Made by a program: the position numbers and the translations under genes
Shown here: positions 33,286 through 40,995 of the stretch, piece by piece
Layout of the letters: every line of letters starts with the position of its first letter
Numbering within the stretch: the stretch's first letter is position 1
DNA from: Cytobacillus oceanisediminis
GTDB taxonomy: Bacteria > Bacillota > Bacilli > Bacillales > Cytobacillaceae
NCBI RefSeq assembly: GCF_004366035.1
Contig: NZ_SOEE01000009.1
Span: forward strand, 124,001-188,000
DNA length: 64,000 bases
Direction of reading: 5' to 3'
Notes under the pieces: model-generated
What the model saw: the letters and a program-made list of their open reading frames with translations, nothing else
Told to the model about the DNA's origin: nothing
Databases searched by the model: none

Positions 33286-33567
33286 ATATATTTTGGATGG
33301 GGAAGAAATTGAAAAATTTTTCTTTTGCAGTTGATTGTAGTAATGGAGGGTTTCCTCTTTAATTGCTTCTAATGTATCTTCAGACAAATCTCCTTTGTTA
33401 AAAGTAACAAAGGAGATTTTTCCATCGTCTGTTTTAAAGTTTTTTAGATTACTCTCTTCAGTTGAAACTGCTTTTTGGGAAGTTGCCGGATCTGAATCAG
33501 AGCGGCTGCAGCCGGTTATCAAAAACAGCAGGAATACAAAACAGCTGATTTTTATTGACCTGCTCAA
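33271..33567 (-). CDS. Lipoprotein, probably truncated
   Basis: 98 residues starting with TTG 33567 after AGGTGGAGA. The signal peptide FVFLLFLITGC ends in a lipobox. The mature part (SEESNLKNFKTDDGKISFVTF, ETLHYYNQLQKK) is polar and not recognised. The frame stops at the point where the BCCT homology begins, so the C-terminus was probably cut off by the same deletion that removed the start of the transporter. It lies 22 bases downstream of a frameshifted membrane-protein gene. Confidence 0.6.
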   Translation of the reverse strand: MSRSIKISCFVFLLFLITGCSRSDSDPATSQKAVSTEESNLKNFKTDDGKISFVTFNKGDLSEDTLEAIKEETLHYYNQLQKKNFSISSPSKIYLHLY

Positions 33568-33589
33568 TTTATCTCCACCTTTCTAAATA

Positions 33590-33863
33590 TTAGTGAGGTA
33601 TTGAATGTGTTATCAAATAAAAAACCATTAATATACTAAACCCGCATAGCAAAATTAAAATCGCATAAAAAACCTTCCTCCATAATCCGCCTATGAAGTA
33701 GACACTTACTAAAAAATAATAGATTAGTGCACTTCCCAAAATAAACAGGAGAAATTCTTTGGTTTCTTCCTTTGAAGGCAGTGGCGCCCCCGAAAATAAA
33801 TAGGCCTAAAACATATAATAATTTTTTCAGGCTTACTGCACCTTTATCATTTTGAGTTTTCAA
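33590..33863 (-). pseudogene. Small membrane protein, frameshifted at a G5 run
   Basis: AGGGGTGG followed by a TTG start reads MKTQNDKGAVSLKKLLYVLG and FIFGG. At the five-G run near 33790 the frame is lost; with one G fewer it continues PLPSKEETKEFLLFILGSA, IYYFLVSVYFIGGLW and LCGFSILMVFYLITHSIPH to a TAA at 33590, giving about three membrane helices. Either a mutation or a homopolymer sequencing error. Function unknown; it seems to be in an operon with the lipoprotein. Confidence 0.55.
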
Positions 33864-34107
33864 GATAACCACCCCTAAGTAATGGTACGGATTTCCATAT
33901 AAAAAGTTTCATCAAACGCCCTTTTTTCGCATGTTTCAAACGGAGACAGCATATAAATTAGGTAGCTTATTTAAAAAGAACTCGAAGCAGTTAAGCCACA
34001 CTAACTGTTTAAATATCCGTAATAAGGGGGTGCTGAACGCAATGCGGTTTGCACCCCTAATTAATATTTCTTCCTTTGAACCCGTTATCATGTTTACAGG
34101 ATTTCTT

Positions 34108-34576
34108 AATACAATTCTTTTAGAGGTGATAAAAAGTGCCAAGAGTACAATATACCGACAGTGACGTGGCTTTAATGGCAAGAATGATGAGGGCGGAAGC
34201 CGAAGGTGAAGGAAAACTGGGGATGCTTATGGTCGGAAATGTTATAGTCAATCGAAGAAAGGCTAATTGTCTCGATTTTGTCGGCCTCAGGACAATACCT
34301 CAAGTGATATTTCAAGTGCAGGGAGGAAATTATTCTTTTGAAGCCGTACAGAAAGGAAATGTTTTTTACAACAGGGCCAGAAGTGTAGAGAAACGATTGG
34401 CCAAACAAACCTTAGACTTTTGGAGGCAGCATCCTTCTAAGTTTGCTCTCTGGTATTTCAATCCGTATGCTCCATGTCCGCCAACATGGTACGATCAGCC
34501 TTTCTCTGGGCAATTTAAACAGCATTGCTATTATGAACCCCAAGCTAATACATGTGAAAGTGTTTATAGATGGTGA
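34108..34576 (+). promoter_or_regulatory. Possible sigma-E-type -10 region before cwlJ (site at 34108-34115)
   Basis: AATACAAT at 34108-34115 resembles the sigma-E -10 element (CATACAAT), and cwlJ of B. subtilis is sigma-E dependent. The matching -35 is weak. Only this 8-base site is meant; the interval is given to include the gene it would serve. Confidence 0.3.
34136..34576 (+). CDS. cwlJ: Spore cortex-lytic cell wall hydrolase CwlJ
   Basis: 146 residues matching CwlJ along its whole length: DSDVALMARMMRAEAEGEGK at the start, VGNVIVNRRKANCLDFVGLR, FEAVQKGNVFYNRA, and FALWYFNPYAPCPPTWYDQP near the end, with the hydrolase_2 catalytic Glu in the first segment. CwlJ is a cortex-lytic enzyme in the coat/outer spore layers and is triggered by calcium-dipicolinate during germination. 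No signal peptide, as expected for deposition from the mother cell. It starts with GTG after GAGGTG. Its usual partner gerQ is not in the window. It is intact amid decayed neighbours. Confidence 0.93.
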   Translation: MPRVQYTDSDVALMARMMRAEAEGEGKLGMLMVGNVIVNRRKANCLDFVGLRTIPQVIFQVQGGNYSFEAVQKGNVFYNRARSVEKRLAKQTLDFWRQHPSKFALWYFNPYAPCPPTWYDQPFSGQFKQHCYYEPQANTCESVYRW

Positions 34577-34580
34577 CCAT

Positions 34581-34601
34581 ACCCCCACGTTTTGTGGGGG
34601 T
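34581..34601 (+). terminator. Hairpin after cwlJ
   Basis: ACCCCCAC-GTTTT-GTGGGGGT, a very stable stem, with only a short T tract after it. Confidence 0.6.
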
Positions 34602-34634
34602 CATTTGAGCTTTCATCCGTTTTCATTAGGCGAA

Positions 34635-35204
34635 TCAGAACAGAGATTTAATCCACTTATGTCCCGGTTCATGTGTCTCTAAAACGGTTCGAAGCCAATG
34701 TTTTTTCTCAGCATCGAGGTAATCATTTATTGCTATAAAGTCTAAATGATCTTTATCTCTTGTGTTTTTAGCTTTGAATAATAATACAATTTCCGGATTT
34801 AAATAAGGAATACCAGTTTTTGAATAGCTCCAAACTGAATTGATGGGCAGAGAAATGCGCATATCCCTTCTAAACCTCCATACCTGATCTTCCCTTTCAT
34901 TTAAGAGAATTTCTATTCTACCACCATTTAAGTTATTAGAAGCGTGTATTTCATGTACCGGCAGCTCTAAATGCTCATTTTGCCAAGAATGGACTTCGCC
35001 TTTAATTACCTTTTTAAAGTCCCATTCTTTCAGATATTTCTTTAGGTATAACTGGTCCTTACGGAATATCGCGATCTCAATATCCTAATGATTTCTTGTT
35101 TCCCGGCCAACGAAAAGGTCAATAGCCCCCCCGCCTGCAACGAACCAGGGTTTCGTAAAGCCTGTCATTAATGAAGCAATATCCCGGCATTGATCAAATG
35201 ACAT
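34635..35204 (-). pseudogene. Aminoglycoside-nucleotidyltransferase-like gene with an amber codon
   Basis: From ATG 35204 (after GAGGGGGA) the frame reads MSFDQCRDIASLMTGFTKPW, FVAGGGAIDLFVGRETRNH, then TAG at 35085-35087, then DIEIAIFRKDQLYLK and on to GHKWIKSLF at 34635. WFVAGGxAIDLF...ExRxHxDIEI is the nucleotidyltransferase active-site pattern; relatives have HEDIEI, so a single GAG to TAG change explains the stop. The rest is intact, which suggests a recent loss. The same frame runs open upstream to 35369 (VSTVYRIVSEELEKESVSIE), possibly a piece of the degraded gene next door. Confidence 0.75.
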
Positions 35205-35389
35205 AAAATCCCCCTCTTTTTTACAATCTGCCCTTTCAAGAGTATCCGCATAATTATCATCTATAACCAGCATCGGTTCCTTTATGGATTCCAGGATCCT
35301 TTCTATACTGACAGACTCCTTTTCCAGTTCTTCGCTAACAATTCTATACACTGTACTAACCGCGTCCATCCTTTCTGTTTCTTCCTAAC

Positions 35390-35684
35390 TCATACGATAT
35401 GATTGATTTTTAGAAACTTATCCGTCATGCCATTTATAAACCCATCAACACGAAACAAGCTATATTGAAGCAAGTTCCAATCAGGTCCATCATCCCCCAT
35501 ATCAAAAACAGATATGGCAGACAAATAGGAATTGATACTTCTGCTCTCTCCTTTCACAACCCTCCACGAATTAAACAACTCGTCTTTCCATTTATCTTCT
35601 TTCTCAATAGGTATCTAAACAAATTTCTCAAGCCAGTAAGCCGAATTTTCGCCTATTGCAGCTATAGCCTCAAGTTTTCATAAT
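35390..35684 (-). pseudogene. Degraded gene, family not recognised
   Basis: A minus-strand frame carries KLEAIAAIGENSAYWLEKFV, an in-frame TAG, then IPIEKEDKWKDELFNSWRVV and LSAISVFDMGDDGPDWNLLQ to a stop at 35390. The soluble, regular amino-acid pattern across the stop looks like former coding sequence. No start codon with a ribosome site was found. Family unknown. Confidence 0.4.
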
Positions 35685-35691
35685 TCCTTTC

Positions 35692-35811
35692 CTAGCTTTG
35701 TTTTATATAGTGCCTGTATCCGAGATTTATATAAATGCTATAAACAAAAGCTGACATCAATAATATAAATAACATTCTCTTAAAGTATTTTTTCATATTT
35801 GTCTTATTCAT
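35692..35811 (-). CDS. Small single-helix membrane protein, 39 residues
   Basis: MNKTNMKKYFKRMLFILLMS followed by AFVYSIYINLGYRHYIKQS: a basic N-terminus and one membrane helix. The ATG at 35811 follows AGAGGGTGA. Not recognised. One of several tiny membrane genes in 35.7-36.6 kb. Confidence 0.5.
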   Translation of the reverse strand: MNKTNMKKYFKRMLFILLMSAFVYSIYINLGYRHYIKQS

Positions 35812-35869
35812 CAAATCACCCTCTGATCTATCGTTCCAAAAAATAAAAAGCCGCCCTTCTGGCAGCTGA

Positions 35870-36028
35870 CTAACTAGCAAAATTGATTAACACTGCTCCC
35901 CAATAAAGACAACTCATAGTAAGAAAAACGAATGCAAATGTGGATATCGCTTTTGGCAATTTACCGTGTGTATAAATGAATGCACACCCAATTACAATGT
36001 GAATAATAGCAAAAAGAATTAAGATCAT
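35870..36028 (-). CDS. Small membrane protein, about 52 residues
   Basis: MILILFAIIHIVIGCAFIYT, then a basic turn GKLPKAIS and a second hydrophobic segment ending SCLYWGAVLINFAS: a two-helix hairpin. GAGGTGG lies before ATG 36028; a longer frame to 36073 lacks a ribosome site. Family not recognised. Confidence 0.55.
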   Translation of the reverse strand: MILILFAIIHIVIGCAFIYTHGKLPKAISTFAFVFLTMSCLYWGAVLINFAS

Positions 36029-36126
36029 TTTTTCCACCTCTTTACTAAGGGTATTAATAAAAATTGAAAGCAATAAAAATAGCCGCCTTTTTCAGAAGAA
36101 CTACTTATCAAAACAATCGGTAATTC

Positions 36127-36612
36127 TTACCATTTCAATATGGAGGCATCTATAACATACACGCCACCCATAAACACAATCCAAACAAAAACAGGCAACC
36201 CTAATGATTTCAAAGCATATCTCCAGCTGCCGAATTGTTTGCGGCGTAAAATATAATCCGTAATAAAAAATAACACAGCAGCTGCTAAACTCACTCCAAA
36301 CAGAATTGATCCAAAAAGCAAATGCAGGATTAATGAAATGTATAATTCCAGTTTCCTGTTGGTACGGTTCGAAATAAAAAAGGCTAATAAGTCACTAACT
36401 GCAGAAGTTAATGTGCCATAAACCAAAATAACCGGGAAGCTGTATAAAAGATAGAAGGGAATGGATAGTATAGTTCCCTGAAAGTATTCACCAGCCGAAC
36501 TAGCTTCTCCAACAAACGGATCCGTTAGAATCAGACCTAACACAACCGCGAACAGTGACCCTGAAATCGATGCAGCTATTATTTTTCTTGCAAACATTTG
36601 ACTGACGCCCAT
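36127..36612 (-). CDS. Membrane protein, four to five helices
   Basis: 161 residues with hydrophobic segments near 12-30, 50-68, 90-117 and 140-155, connected by short basic loops (SNRTNRKLE, RRKQFGSWR). AAGGAG lies before ATG 36612. I do not recognise the family. It heads a run of small minus-strand membrane genes, with no clear function from context. Confidence 0.6.
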   Translation of the reverse strand: MGVSQMFARKIIAASISGSLFAVVLGLILTDPFVGEASSAGEYFQGTILSIPFYLLYSFPVILVYGTLTSAVSDLLAFFISNRTNRKLELYISLILHLLFGSILFGVSLAAAVLFFITDYILRRKQFGSWRYALKSLGLPVFVWIVFMGGVYVIDASILKW

Positions 36613-36990
36613 CTTATAGCCGCTCCTTTTTCATACATACCATCCCTGCTCATTCTTCTTAACCAGATTGATCAACAATATGTAAAACGGAAAAACAGCT
36701 AGCTGCAGCTCCGTTCCAAAAATCTGCTGTTAATATGAATTTTTAATAATACCTACCTGTACATATTCGAAACCAATATCCATCTTCCTCCAAATAAATT
36801 GGAAATTTTTATAGATTTTTTTATATCACTTTCTAATATATTACTTTTAGATTCACTTCTTGATATTGTTCCTATGACCTGCAGACAAGGAAGCACCCAA
36901 TACGGTTATTTTCATGCAGAACCAAAGCTGACAGAAATAATAAGGAATCGCATGGACAGCCAGAATGCACAAATCTGTAAGGCAATATAA
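36613..36990. other. Gene-free stretch
   Basis: A/T-rich sequence upstream of the membrane-protein gene. One open plus-strand frame at 36799-36990 has no ribosome site and an unlikely composition. No repeat or strong promoter was seen. Confidence 0.5.
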
Positions 36991-36994
36991 AAAA

Positions 36995-37040
36995 AAGTGC
37001 CTGAATCTGCCTGCTTATAAGCAGACGGACACAGGCACTT
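36995..37040 (-). terminator. Terminator of the IDEAL-type gene
   Basis: Outer arms AAGTGCCTG/CAGGCACTT and inner hairpin CTGCTTATAAGCAG; on the minus strand followed by eight T. It shares the TGCCTG core with several other terminators of the window. Confidence 0.88.
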
Positions 37041-37049
37041 CCCCAGATT

Positions 37050-37379
37050 TTATTTAATATCCTTCACAAGTTCTCTCATCGAGTTAAGCTTCGAGGTCAA
37101 TTCAAAAAACCATTCTTCATCTCCAGTGGAAAGCGCAAGGTCAATCAGGAAATGGATCTGTTCTTTATTGGCTACTTTTGCTGCCGGCATCTTCTTAACC
37201 TGTTTGCTAAGCAGGGGAATGATTTTACCTTCAATGGTTTTATTATCACTTGAAATAACTTTTGTCTTAATAATTCCTTCTTCAAGGGTTTCGATATAGC
37301 CAACGATTAATTCCCCTTCATGGGATTTTCCTTTAATCCAATCTCCCGCTTTTAAAATGGCATTATTGTTGGACATCAT
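37050..37379 (-). CDS. IDEAL-domain-like protein
   Basis: 109 residues: a beta-rich N-terminal half (ILKAGDWIKGKSHEGELIVGY, VISSDNKTIEGKIIPLL) and a C-terminal helix hairpin EQIHFLIDLALSTGDEEWFF with ELTSKLNSMREL, close to the IDEAL domain of Bacillus regulatory adaptors. GGTG precedes the ATG pair at 37379/37376. A CTGTAA-N9-TTACAT site stands 33 bases upstream, the same type as before rrf2 and spx, so it probably belongs to the Rrf2 regulon. Confidence 0.65.
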   Translation of the reverse strand: MMSNNNAILKAGDWIKGKSHEGELIVGYIETLEEGIIKTKVISSDNKTIEGKIIPLLSKQVKKMPAAKVANKEQIHFLIDLALSTGDEEWFFELTSKLNSMRELVKDIK

Positions 37380-37411
37380 ATTTATTCACCTACTTAAATT
37401 AGATTTTAAAA

Positions 37412-37432
37412 CTGTAATATTTTTAATTACAT
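37412..37432. promoter_or_regulatory. Rrf2-type operator, site 1 (IDEAL gene)
   Basis: CTGTAA-N9-TTACAT, 21 bp, one mismatch from the perfect dyad seen at sites 2 and 4. Confidence 0.6.
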
Positions 37433-37463
37433 TTTAACGAATGGAAAGCTTGTTAGCTCCCAA

Positions 37464-37877
37464 TTAATTTTCTTTATAAATCAAATCAACAATATCCTTT
37501 AATGTATAGTGCTTTAAATATTCACCTAAATGTTCCTCTGCACCTAGAAAGATATTGATCAGAACTCTTTGCATATTTGCACCAACTACACACGCTTCAT
37601 TTGAATCCGGACACTTGGGCTGCAGTGCCCCTTCAGAAGTAATCTTATAAATATCCCAAAGATTCACTTCGCTTAAATCCCGGGCAAAAATAAATCCGCC
37701 GCCCGTTCCCTCTTTTGATTTAATAAATCCATGTTTTTTTAATAAACTCAGGACTTTTCGGATGCGGACCGGATGGACACCTGCACTTTCAGAAATCGCA
37801 TCGCTCGTTGACATGCGATCCAGCTGCAGGGCGAGATAAGTTAGACTGTGAATGGCAAGAGTAAAATCGCTATTCAT
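37464..37877 (-). CDS. Rrf2-family transcriptional regulator (SaiR/YwnA-like)
   Basis: About 137 residues. The N-terminal winged helix reads FTLAIHSLTYLALQLDRM, then HPVRIRKVLSLLKKHGFIKS and EGTGGGFIFARD (Rrf2 wing). Two Cys in the second half (PKCPDSNEACVVG) could be redox-sensitive or ligand a cofactor; the three-Cys Fe-S set of IscR is not complete. The ATG at 37877 follows GGAGG by six bases. In B. anthracis the Rrf2 protein SaiR represses spxA2; here too the next gene upstream is a Spx paralogue. An operator overlaps its own upstream region. Confidence 0.88.
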   Translation of the reverse strand: MNSDFTLAIHSLTYLALQLDRMSTSDAISESAGVHPVRIRKVLSLLKKHGFIKSKEGTGGGFIFARDLSEVNLWDIYKITSEGALQPKCPDSNEACVVGANMQRVLINIFLGAEEHLGEYLKHYTLKDIVDLIYKEN

Positions 37878-37907
37878 GGCCGGCCTCCTATATTTTCTCA
37901 TACTGTA

Positions 37908-37928
37908 CTGTAATACTAAGTGTTACAG
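37908..37928. promoter_or_regulatory. Rrf2-type operator, site 2 (rrf2 gene)
   Basis: CTGTAA-TACTAAGTG-TTACAG, a 21-bp dyad between spx and rrf2, about 30 bases before the rrf2 start: autoregulation. Confidence 0.65.
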
Positions 37929-37956
37929 ATTGACTTGTCAAGAATTTACAGTCTGG

Positions 37957-38352
37957 TTAATTTGCCAATCTTTGCAGTTCATTGTATGAAAACGTGCGAA
38001 ACTTCCGTGGAAGGAAGCTGCGAATTTCGTCCTCGTTAAAGCCGACCTGGAGTCTTTTTTCATCCAGAATAATCGGTCTGCGAAGCATTTGCGGATTATC
38101 GATAATCAATTGATATAACTCTTTTAGCGGCATGGAATCGATATTCACGTTTAACTCCTGGTACGCTTTTGATTTAGTTGAAATAATCTCCTCAGTCCCA
38201 TTTTCTGTAAGGCGCAGAATCGATTTAATTTCATCCACTGTAAGCGGATCTGTTACAATGTTCCGTTCAACATACTCTATTTGATGCTCCTCAAGCCATG
38301 CCCGGGCTTTCCGGCAGGAACCGCAGCTTGATGATAAGAATAAATTCACCAT
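37957..38352 (-). CDS. spx: Spx-family redox regulator (paralogue)
   Basis: 131 residues, full-length Spx: [20 protein letters not shown] holds the CxxC disulfide switch (Cys10, Cys13; SCGSC), and [20 protein letters not shown] plus [19 protein letters not shown] follow the canonical Spx C-terminus. Spx binds the RNA polymerase alpha subunit and, when oxidised, turns on thiol-stress genes; ClpXP degrades it. Many Bacillaceae carry a second Spx (SpxA2) under an Rrf2 repressor, which fits here. The ribosome site is GGGAG about ten bases before ATG 38352. Confidence 0.92.
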   Translation of the reverse strand: MVNLFLSSSCGSCRKARAWLEEHQIEYVERNIVTDPLTVDEIKSILRLTENGTEEIISTKSKAYQELNVNIDSMPLKELYQLIIDNPQMLRRPIILDEKRLQVGFNEDEIRSFLPRKFRTFSYNELQRLAN

Positions 38353-38391
38353 TTAAAAAACACTCCCTCTATTGTATTCATCTTTATAAAA

Positions 38392-38412
38392 ATGTAATAA
38401 TAAAAATTACAG
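38392..38412. promoter_or_regulatory. Rrf2-type operator, site 3 (spx)
   Basis: ATGTAA-TAATAAAAA-TTACAG, one mismatch to the dyad, 40 bases upstream of the spx start. Confidence 0.6.
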
Positions 38413-38456
38413 TTAATACGCAACTTAAGATGCATTCATTTATGCTACAGGATATA

Positions 38457-38477
38457 CTGTAATAATAATATTTACAG
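38457..38477. promoter_or_regulatory. Rrf2-type operator, site 4 (spx/MocR intergenic)
   Basis: CTGTAA-TAATAATAT-TTACAG, a perfect 6-bp dyad with nine-base spacer, placed between the divergent spx and MocR genes. Just downstream GTAAAAGT (38480-38487) and ACTTTTAC (38496-38503) form another dyad that may be a MocR site. Confidence 0.6.
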
Positions 38478-38578
38478 TTGTAAAAGTCAACATGAACTTT
38501 TACTCAATCCTGCAGCCGATATTTTTTTTAAGAGCTGATATAATATTACATAAATCATTTTACAAGAGGATGTTTCAA

Positions 38579-40012
38579 TTGGATTGGAAACCTGATAGAA
38601 AATCAAAAACACCTATTTATAAGCAGCTGGCGATGTATATAGAAAACGGAATAGCAGATGGCACATTCCCTCCTGACAAACCGCTGCCTTCAGAAAGAGG
38701 ATTAGCAAAACAGTTTGATATCAATAGAAGCACGGTTGTTGCTGCATATGATGAACTGGAGTCAAACGGGATCGTTGAACGAAATCGGGGAAGCGGTACG
38801 ATGGTCAGCAAAGATATTTGGGGAATAGCCAAAAGACGTATTCCAAGCTGGAACCGGTATATTGAAGCAGGCTCCTTTTTGCCCAATTTGCCAGTGACAC
38901 AAAGGATCCATAAAGAACTGGCAGAGACAAAACTGATCAACCTGGCCAGCGGTGAACTCTCCCAGGACCTCTTTCCTTTGGCTTCGCTAAGAGAGATTAC
39001 TTCCAATCGCTCTTTTATCGGGACACTGGGGTACGATCACCATCAGGGAAATGAAATCCTGAGAAAAACACTGACTGACCATGTAAAAAAGTTCCGGGAC
39101 ATCGAGACCAGCCCTTCTTCCATACTTATTACATCCGGTGCCCAACAGGCCCTGCACCTTGTCGTCCAATGCCTCTTAAAACCCGGGGACTCTGTTGCCA
39201 TCGAGGATCCCTCTTATCACTACAGCCTGCCAATCTTTAAATCAGCCGGAGTCAAAACTTATTATTTAAAAACAGGCAAGGATGGAGTAAATCCTGATGA
39301 TATTATAGCCTTATATAAAAAGCATCGAATTAAGATGATCTTTTTAAATCCTATTTTTCAGAACCCAACAGGCACATTGCTTCCTGAAGACAGGCGCAGA
39401 AAAATTCTTGAATTGTCCTCTGAATACGGGATTCCGGTGGTAGAAGATGATCCTTACAGCCTAACATCCTTTACCGGCCAAAAAATGAATACACTCAAAT
39501 CCCTGGATTACAACGGCATTGTTTTATATATAAGCTCTCTGACCAAAATTGTCGCTTCCGGGCTCAGAATCGGCTGGATCATTGGCCCCAGATCAGTAAT
39601 TGAGAGGTTATCTGATGCTAAGCAGCAGGTGGATTTCGGTCATGGAAGCTATTCGCAATGGGTTGCGAATGATTTTATTGAGTCCGCAGGCTTTGAGTCA
39701 CATTTAAAATTTCTAGCCAGGCAATTGGAGCAGCGGAGAAACTCAATTGTTTCAAGCCTGGATCATTTCCTGAAAGACCAAGTGGAATTCAGCACTCCGC
39801 AAGGTGGAATCCATCTTTGGTGCCGGATCAAAAAAGATCACAATGAAAATCAGCTGCTTGAGGAATCAATTAAACGGGGTGTCATCTATGTTCCCGGAAC
39901 AACCATGGGATCTGAGAATGGATTCGTGCGTTTTACGTTTGGCAGGGAAAATGAAGAGAACATCCATGAAGGGATTAAGCGGTTTGCTGAGGCTCTGAAT
40001 AATCTCGAATAA
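38579..40012 (+). CDS. MocR/GntR regulator with aminotransferase-like domain
   Basis: About 477 residues: GntR winged helix (about 10-75, PIYKQLAMYIENGIADGTFP and SERGLAKQFDINRSTVVAAY) joined to a PLP-dependent aminotransferase fold; ITSGAQQALHLV, FLNPIFQNPTGT, VEDDPYSLTSF and the PLP-Lys region YISSLTKIVASGLRIGWI are all present. MocR regulators (PdxR, GabR) sense PLP-linked ligands. The TTG at 38579 is preferred: AAGAGG stands nine bases upstream, while the earlier ATG touches that site. Divergent from spx. Confidence 0.9.
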   Translation: MDWKPDRKSKTPIYKQLAMYIENGIADGTFPPDKPLPSERGLAKQFDINRSTVVAAYDELESNGIVERNRGSGTMVSKDIWGIAKRRIPSWNRYIEAGSFLPNLPVTQRIHKELAETKLINLASGELSQDLFPLASLREITSNRSFIGTLGYDHHQGNEILRKTLTDHVKKFRDIETSPSSILITSGAQQALHLVVQCLLKPGDSVAIEDPSYHYSLPIFKSAGVKTYYLKTGKDGVNPDDIIALYKKHRIKMIFLNPIFQNPTGTLLPEDRRRKILELSSEYGIPVVEDDPYSLTSFTGQKMNTLKSLDYNGIVLYISSLTKIVASGLRIGWIIGPRSVIERLSDAKQQVDFGHGSYSQWVANDFIESAGFESHLKFLARQLEQRRNSIVSSLDHFLKDQVEFSTPQGGIHLWCRIKKDHNENQLLEESIKRGVIYVPGTTMGSENGFVRFTFGRENEENIHEGIKRFAEALNNLE

Positions 40013-40014
40013 TG

Positions 40015-40043
40015 AAAAAACGCCTGATTTTCAGGCGTTTTTT
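40015..40043 (+). terminator. Terminator of the MocR gene
   Basis: AAAAAACGCCTGA and TCAGGCGTTTTTT, perfect arms with a 3-base loop. Confidence 0.9.
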
Positions 40044-40044
40044 C

Positions 40045-40447
40045 ATTATAAATAGGTAATGCAGAATTCCCCCGATAATACAAACATAGAGAAAACTAGC
40101 GGAACCCCAAATCTTTATTTTGACACAAGCGATAATGTTTTTTCGAAAGAGACCCTGTGCAGCTTCTTCGTATCAGGATCAACAAATTGCGCCTGACTCC
40201 TCCAGAAGTTTTTCAGATGGCCTATGGTGTGGATTCCAGTAAAATAGCAGATGCCCTGTCATCAATTAAAGAGTGTGGTAATTGGGCCCCCTGAAAAAAG
40301 AGAGCCCTCAAAACTTAATACAAATTACTAGAATCCAGATAATACAAAGAGAAAAAAAAATAAAATATCCATAAATATTAACCATAATTCTATTGATACT
40401 TAAATGGATCCAAGGGTATGGAAAATCCATGCCTTTTTAAGATTCCA
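40045..40447. other. Gene-free stretch with a possible gene tail
   Basis: Between 40160 and 40294 the plus strand has a 44-codon frame QLLRIRINKLRLTPPEVFQM, AYGVDSSKIADALSSIKECG, NWAP ending in TGA. Its composition is protein-like, but it lacks a start with a ribosome site; it may be the tail of a lost gene. The rest is A/T rich without clear signals. Confidence 0.3.
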
Positions 40448-40888
40448 TTAAATACTCAATTCATAATGATAAAATTGCTCATCCCGCTTAAACCCGATTT
40501 TTTCATAGAGTCTTTGAGCAGAAAAATTATCAGGAGCCGTACTGAGGCTGATACTTACCGCACCTGTATCAGCAACTAGCTCTTTCGCTTTGTCTATGAG
40601 TTTTTCCCCTATTCCCTGTTTCCTTGCCTCTTCATCCACATACAAATCATTCAGGATCCAGGCTCTTTTCATAGATATAGATGAAAAAGTTGGGTAAAGC
40701 TGAGTAAATCCAAGATACTTTCCTTCCTTCTTCACTACATATATGACAGAATCCTTCTTATCTAAGCGTTCTTTTACGTAATCGCCTGCTGCCACCAAAT
40801 CGGGTGTTTGTTTGTAAAATACTCGATATAAATTAAATAATGCGGAAACTCCCTCCAGATCCTCCATTGATGCTTGATAGATTTCCAT
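40448..40888 (-). CDS. GNAT-family N-acetyltransferase
   Basis: About 146 residues with a complete GNAT fold: ILNDLYVDEEARKQGIGEKLIDKAKEL is motif A, and LYEKIGFKRDEQFYHYEL the closing strand pair. The N-terminus MEIYQASMEDLEGVSALFNL begins the first strand. AAAGGTGG lies eight bases before ATG 40888; an ATG two codons upstream is too near the ribosome site. Substrate unknown. Single gene. Confidence 0.85.
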   Translation of the reverse strand: MEIYQASMEDLEGVSALFNLYRVFYKQTPDLVAAGDYVKERLDKKDSVIYVVKKEGKYLGFTQLYPTFSSISMKRAWILNDLYVDEEARKQGIGEKLIDKAKELVADTGAVSISLSTAPDNFSAQRLYEKIGFKRDEQFYHYELSI

Positions 40889-40995
40889 GTTCATAACCAC
40901 CTTTATAACTATAATTAAGTAATTATATAAATATTAACAAATATTTGTAAACTCAATATGTTCATGTAATGAAAAATACCCCAATCTATTAGGGC

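Noticed and set aside
36799..36990. Plus-strand open frame of 63 codons
   Set aside because: TTG start without ribosome site, mixed composition, and it runs into a terminator for the opposite gene.
40160..40294. Plus-strand 44-codon frame ending in KECGNWAP
   Set aside because: Protein-like composition but no start with ribosome site and no recognisable family; kept only as a note on the intergenic stretch.
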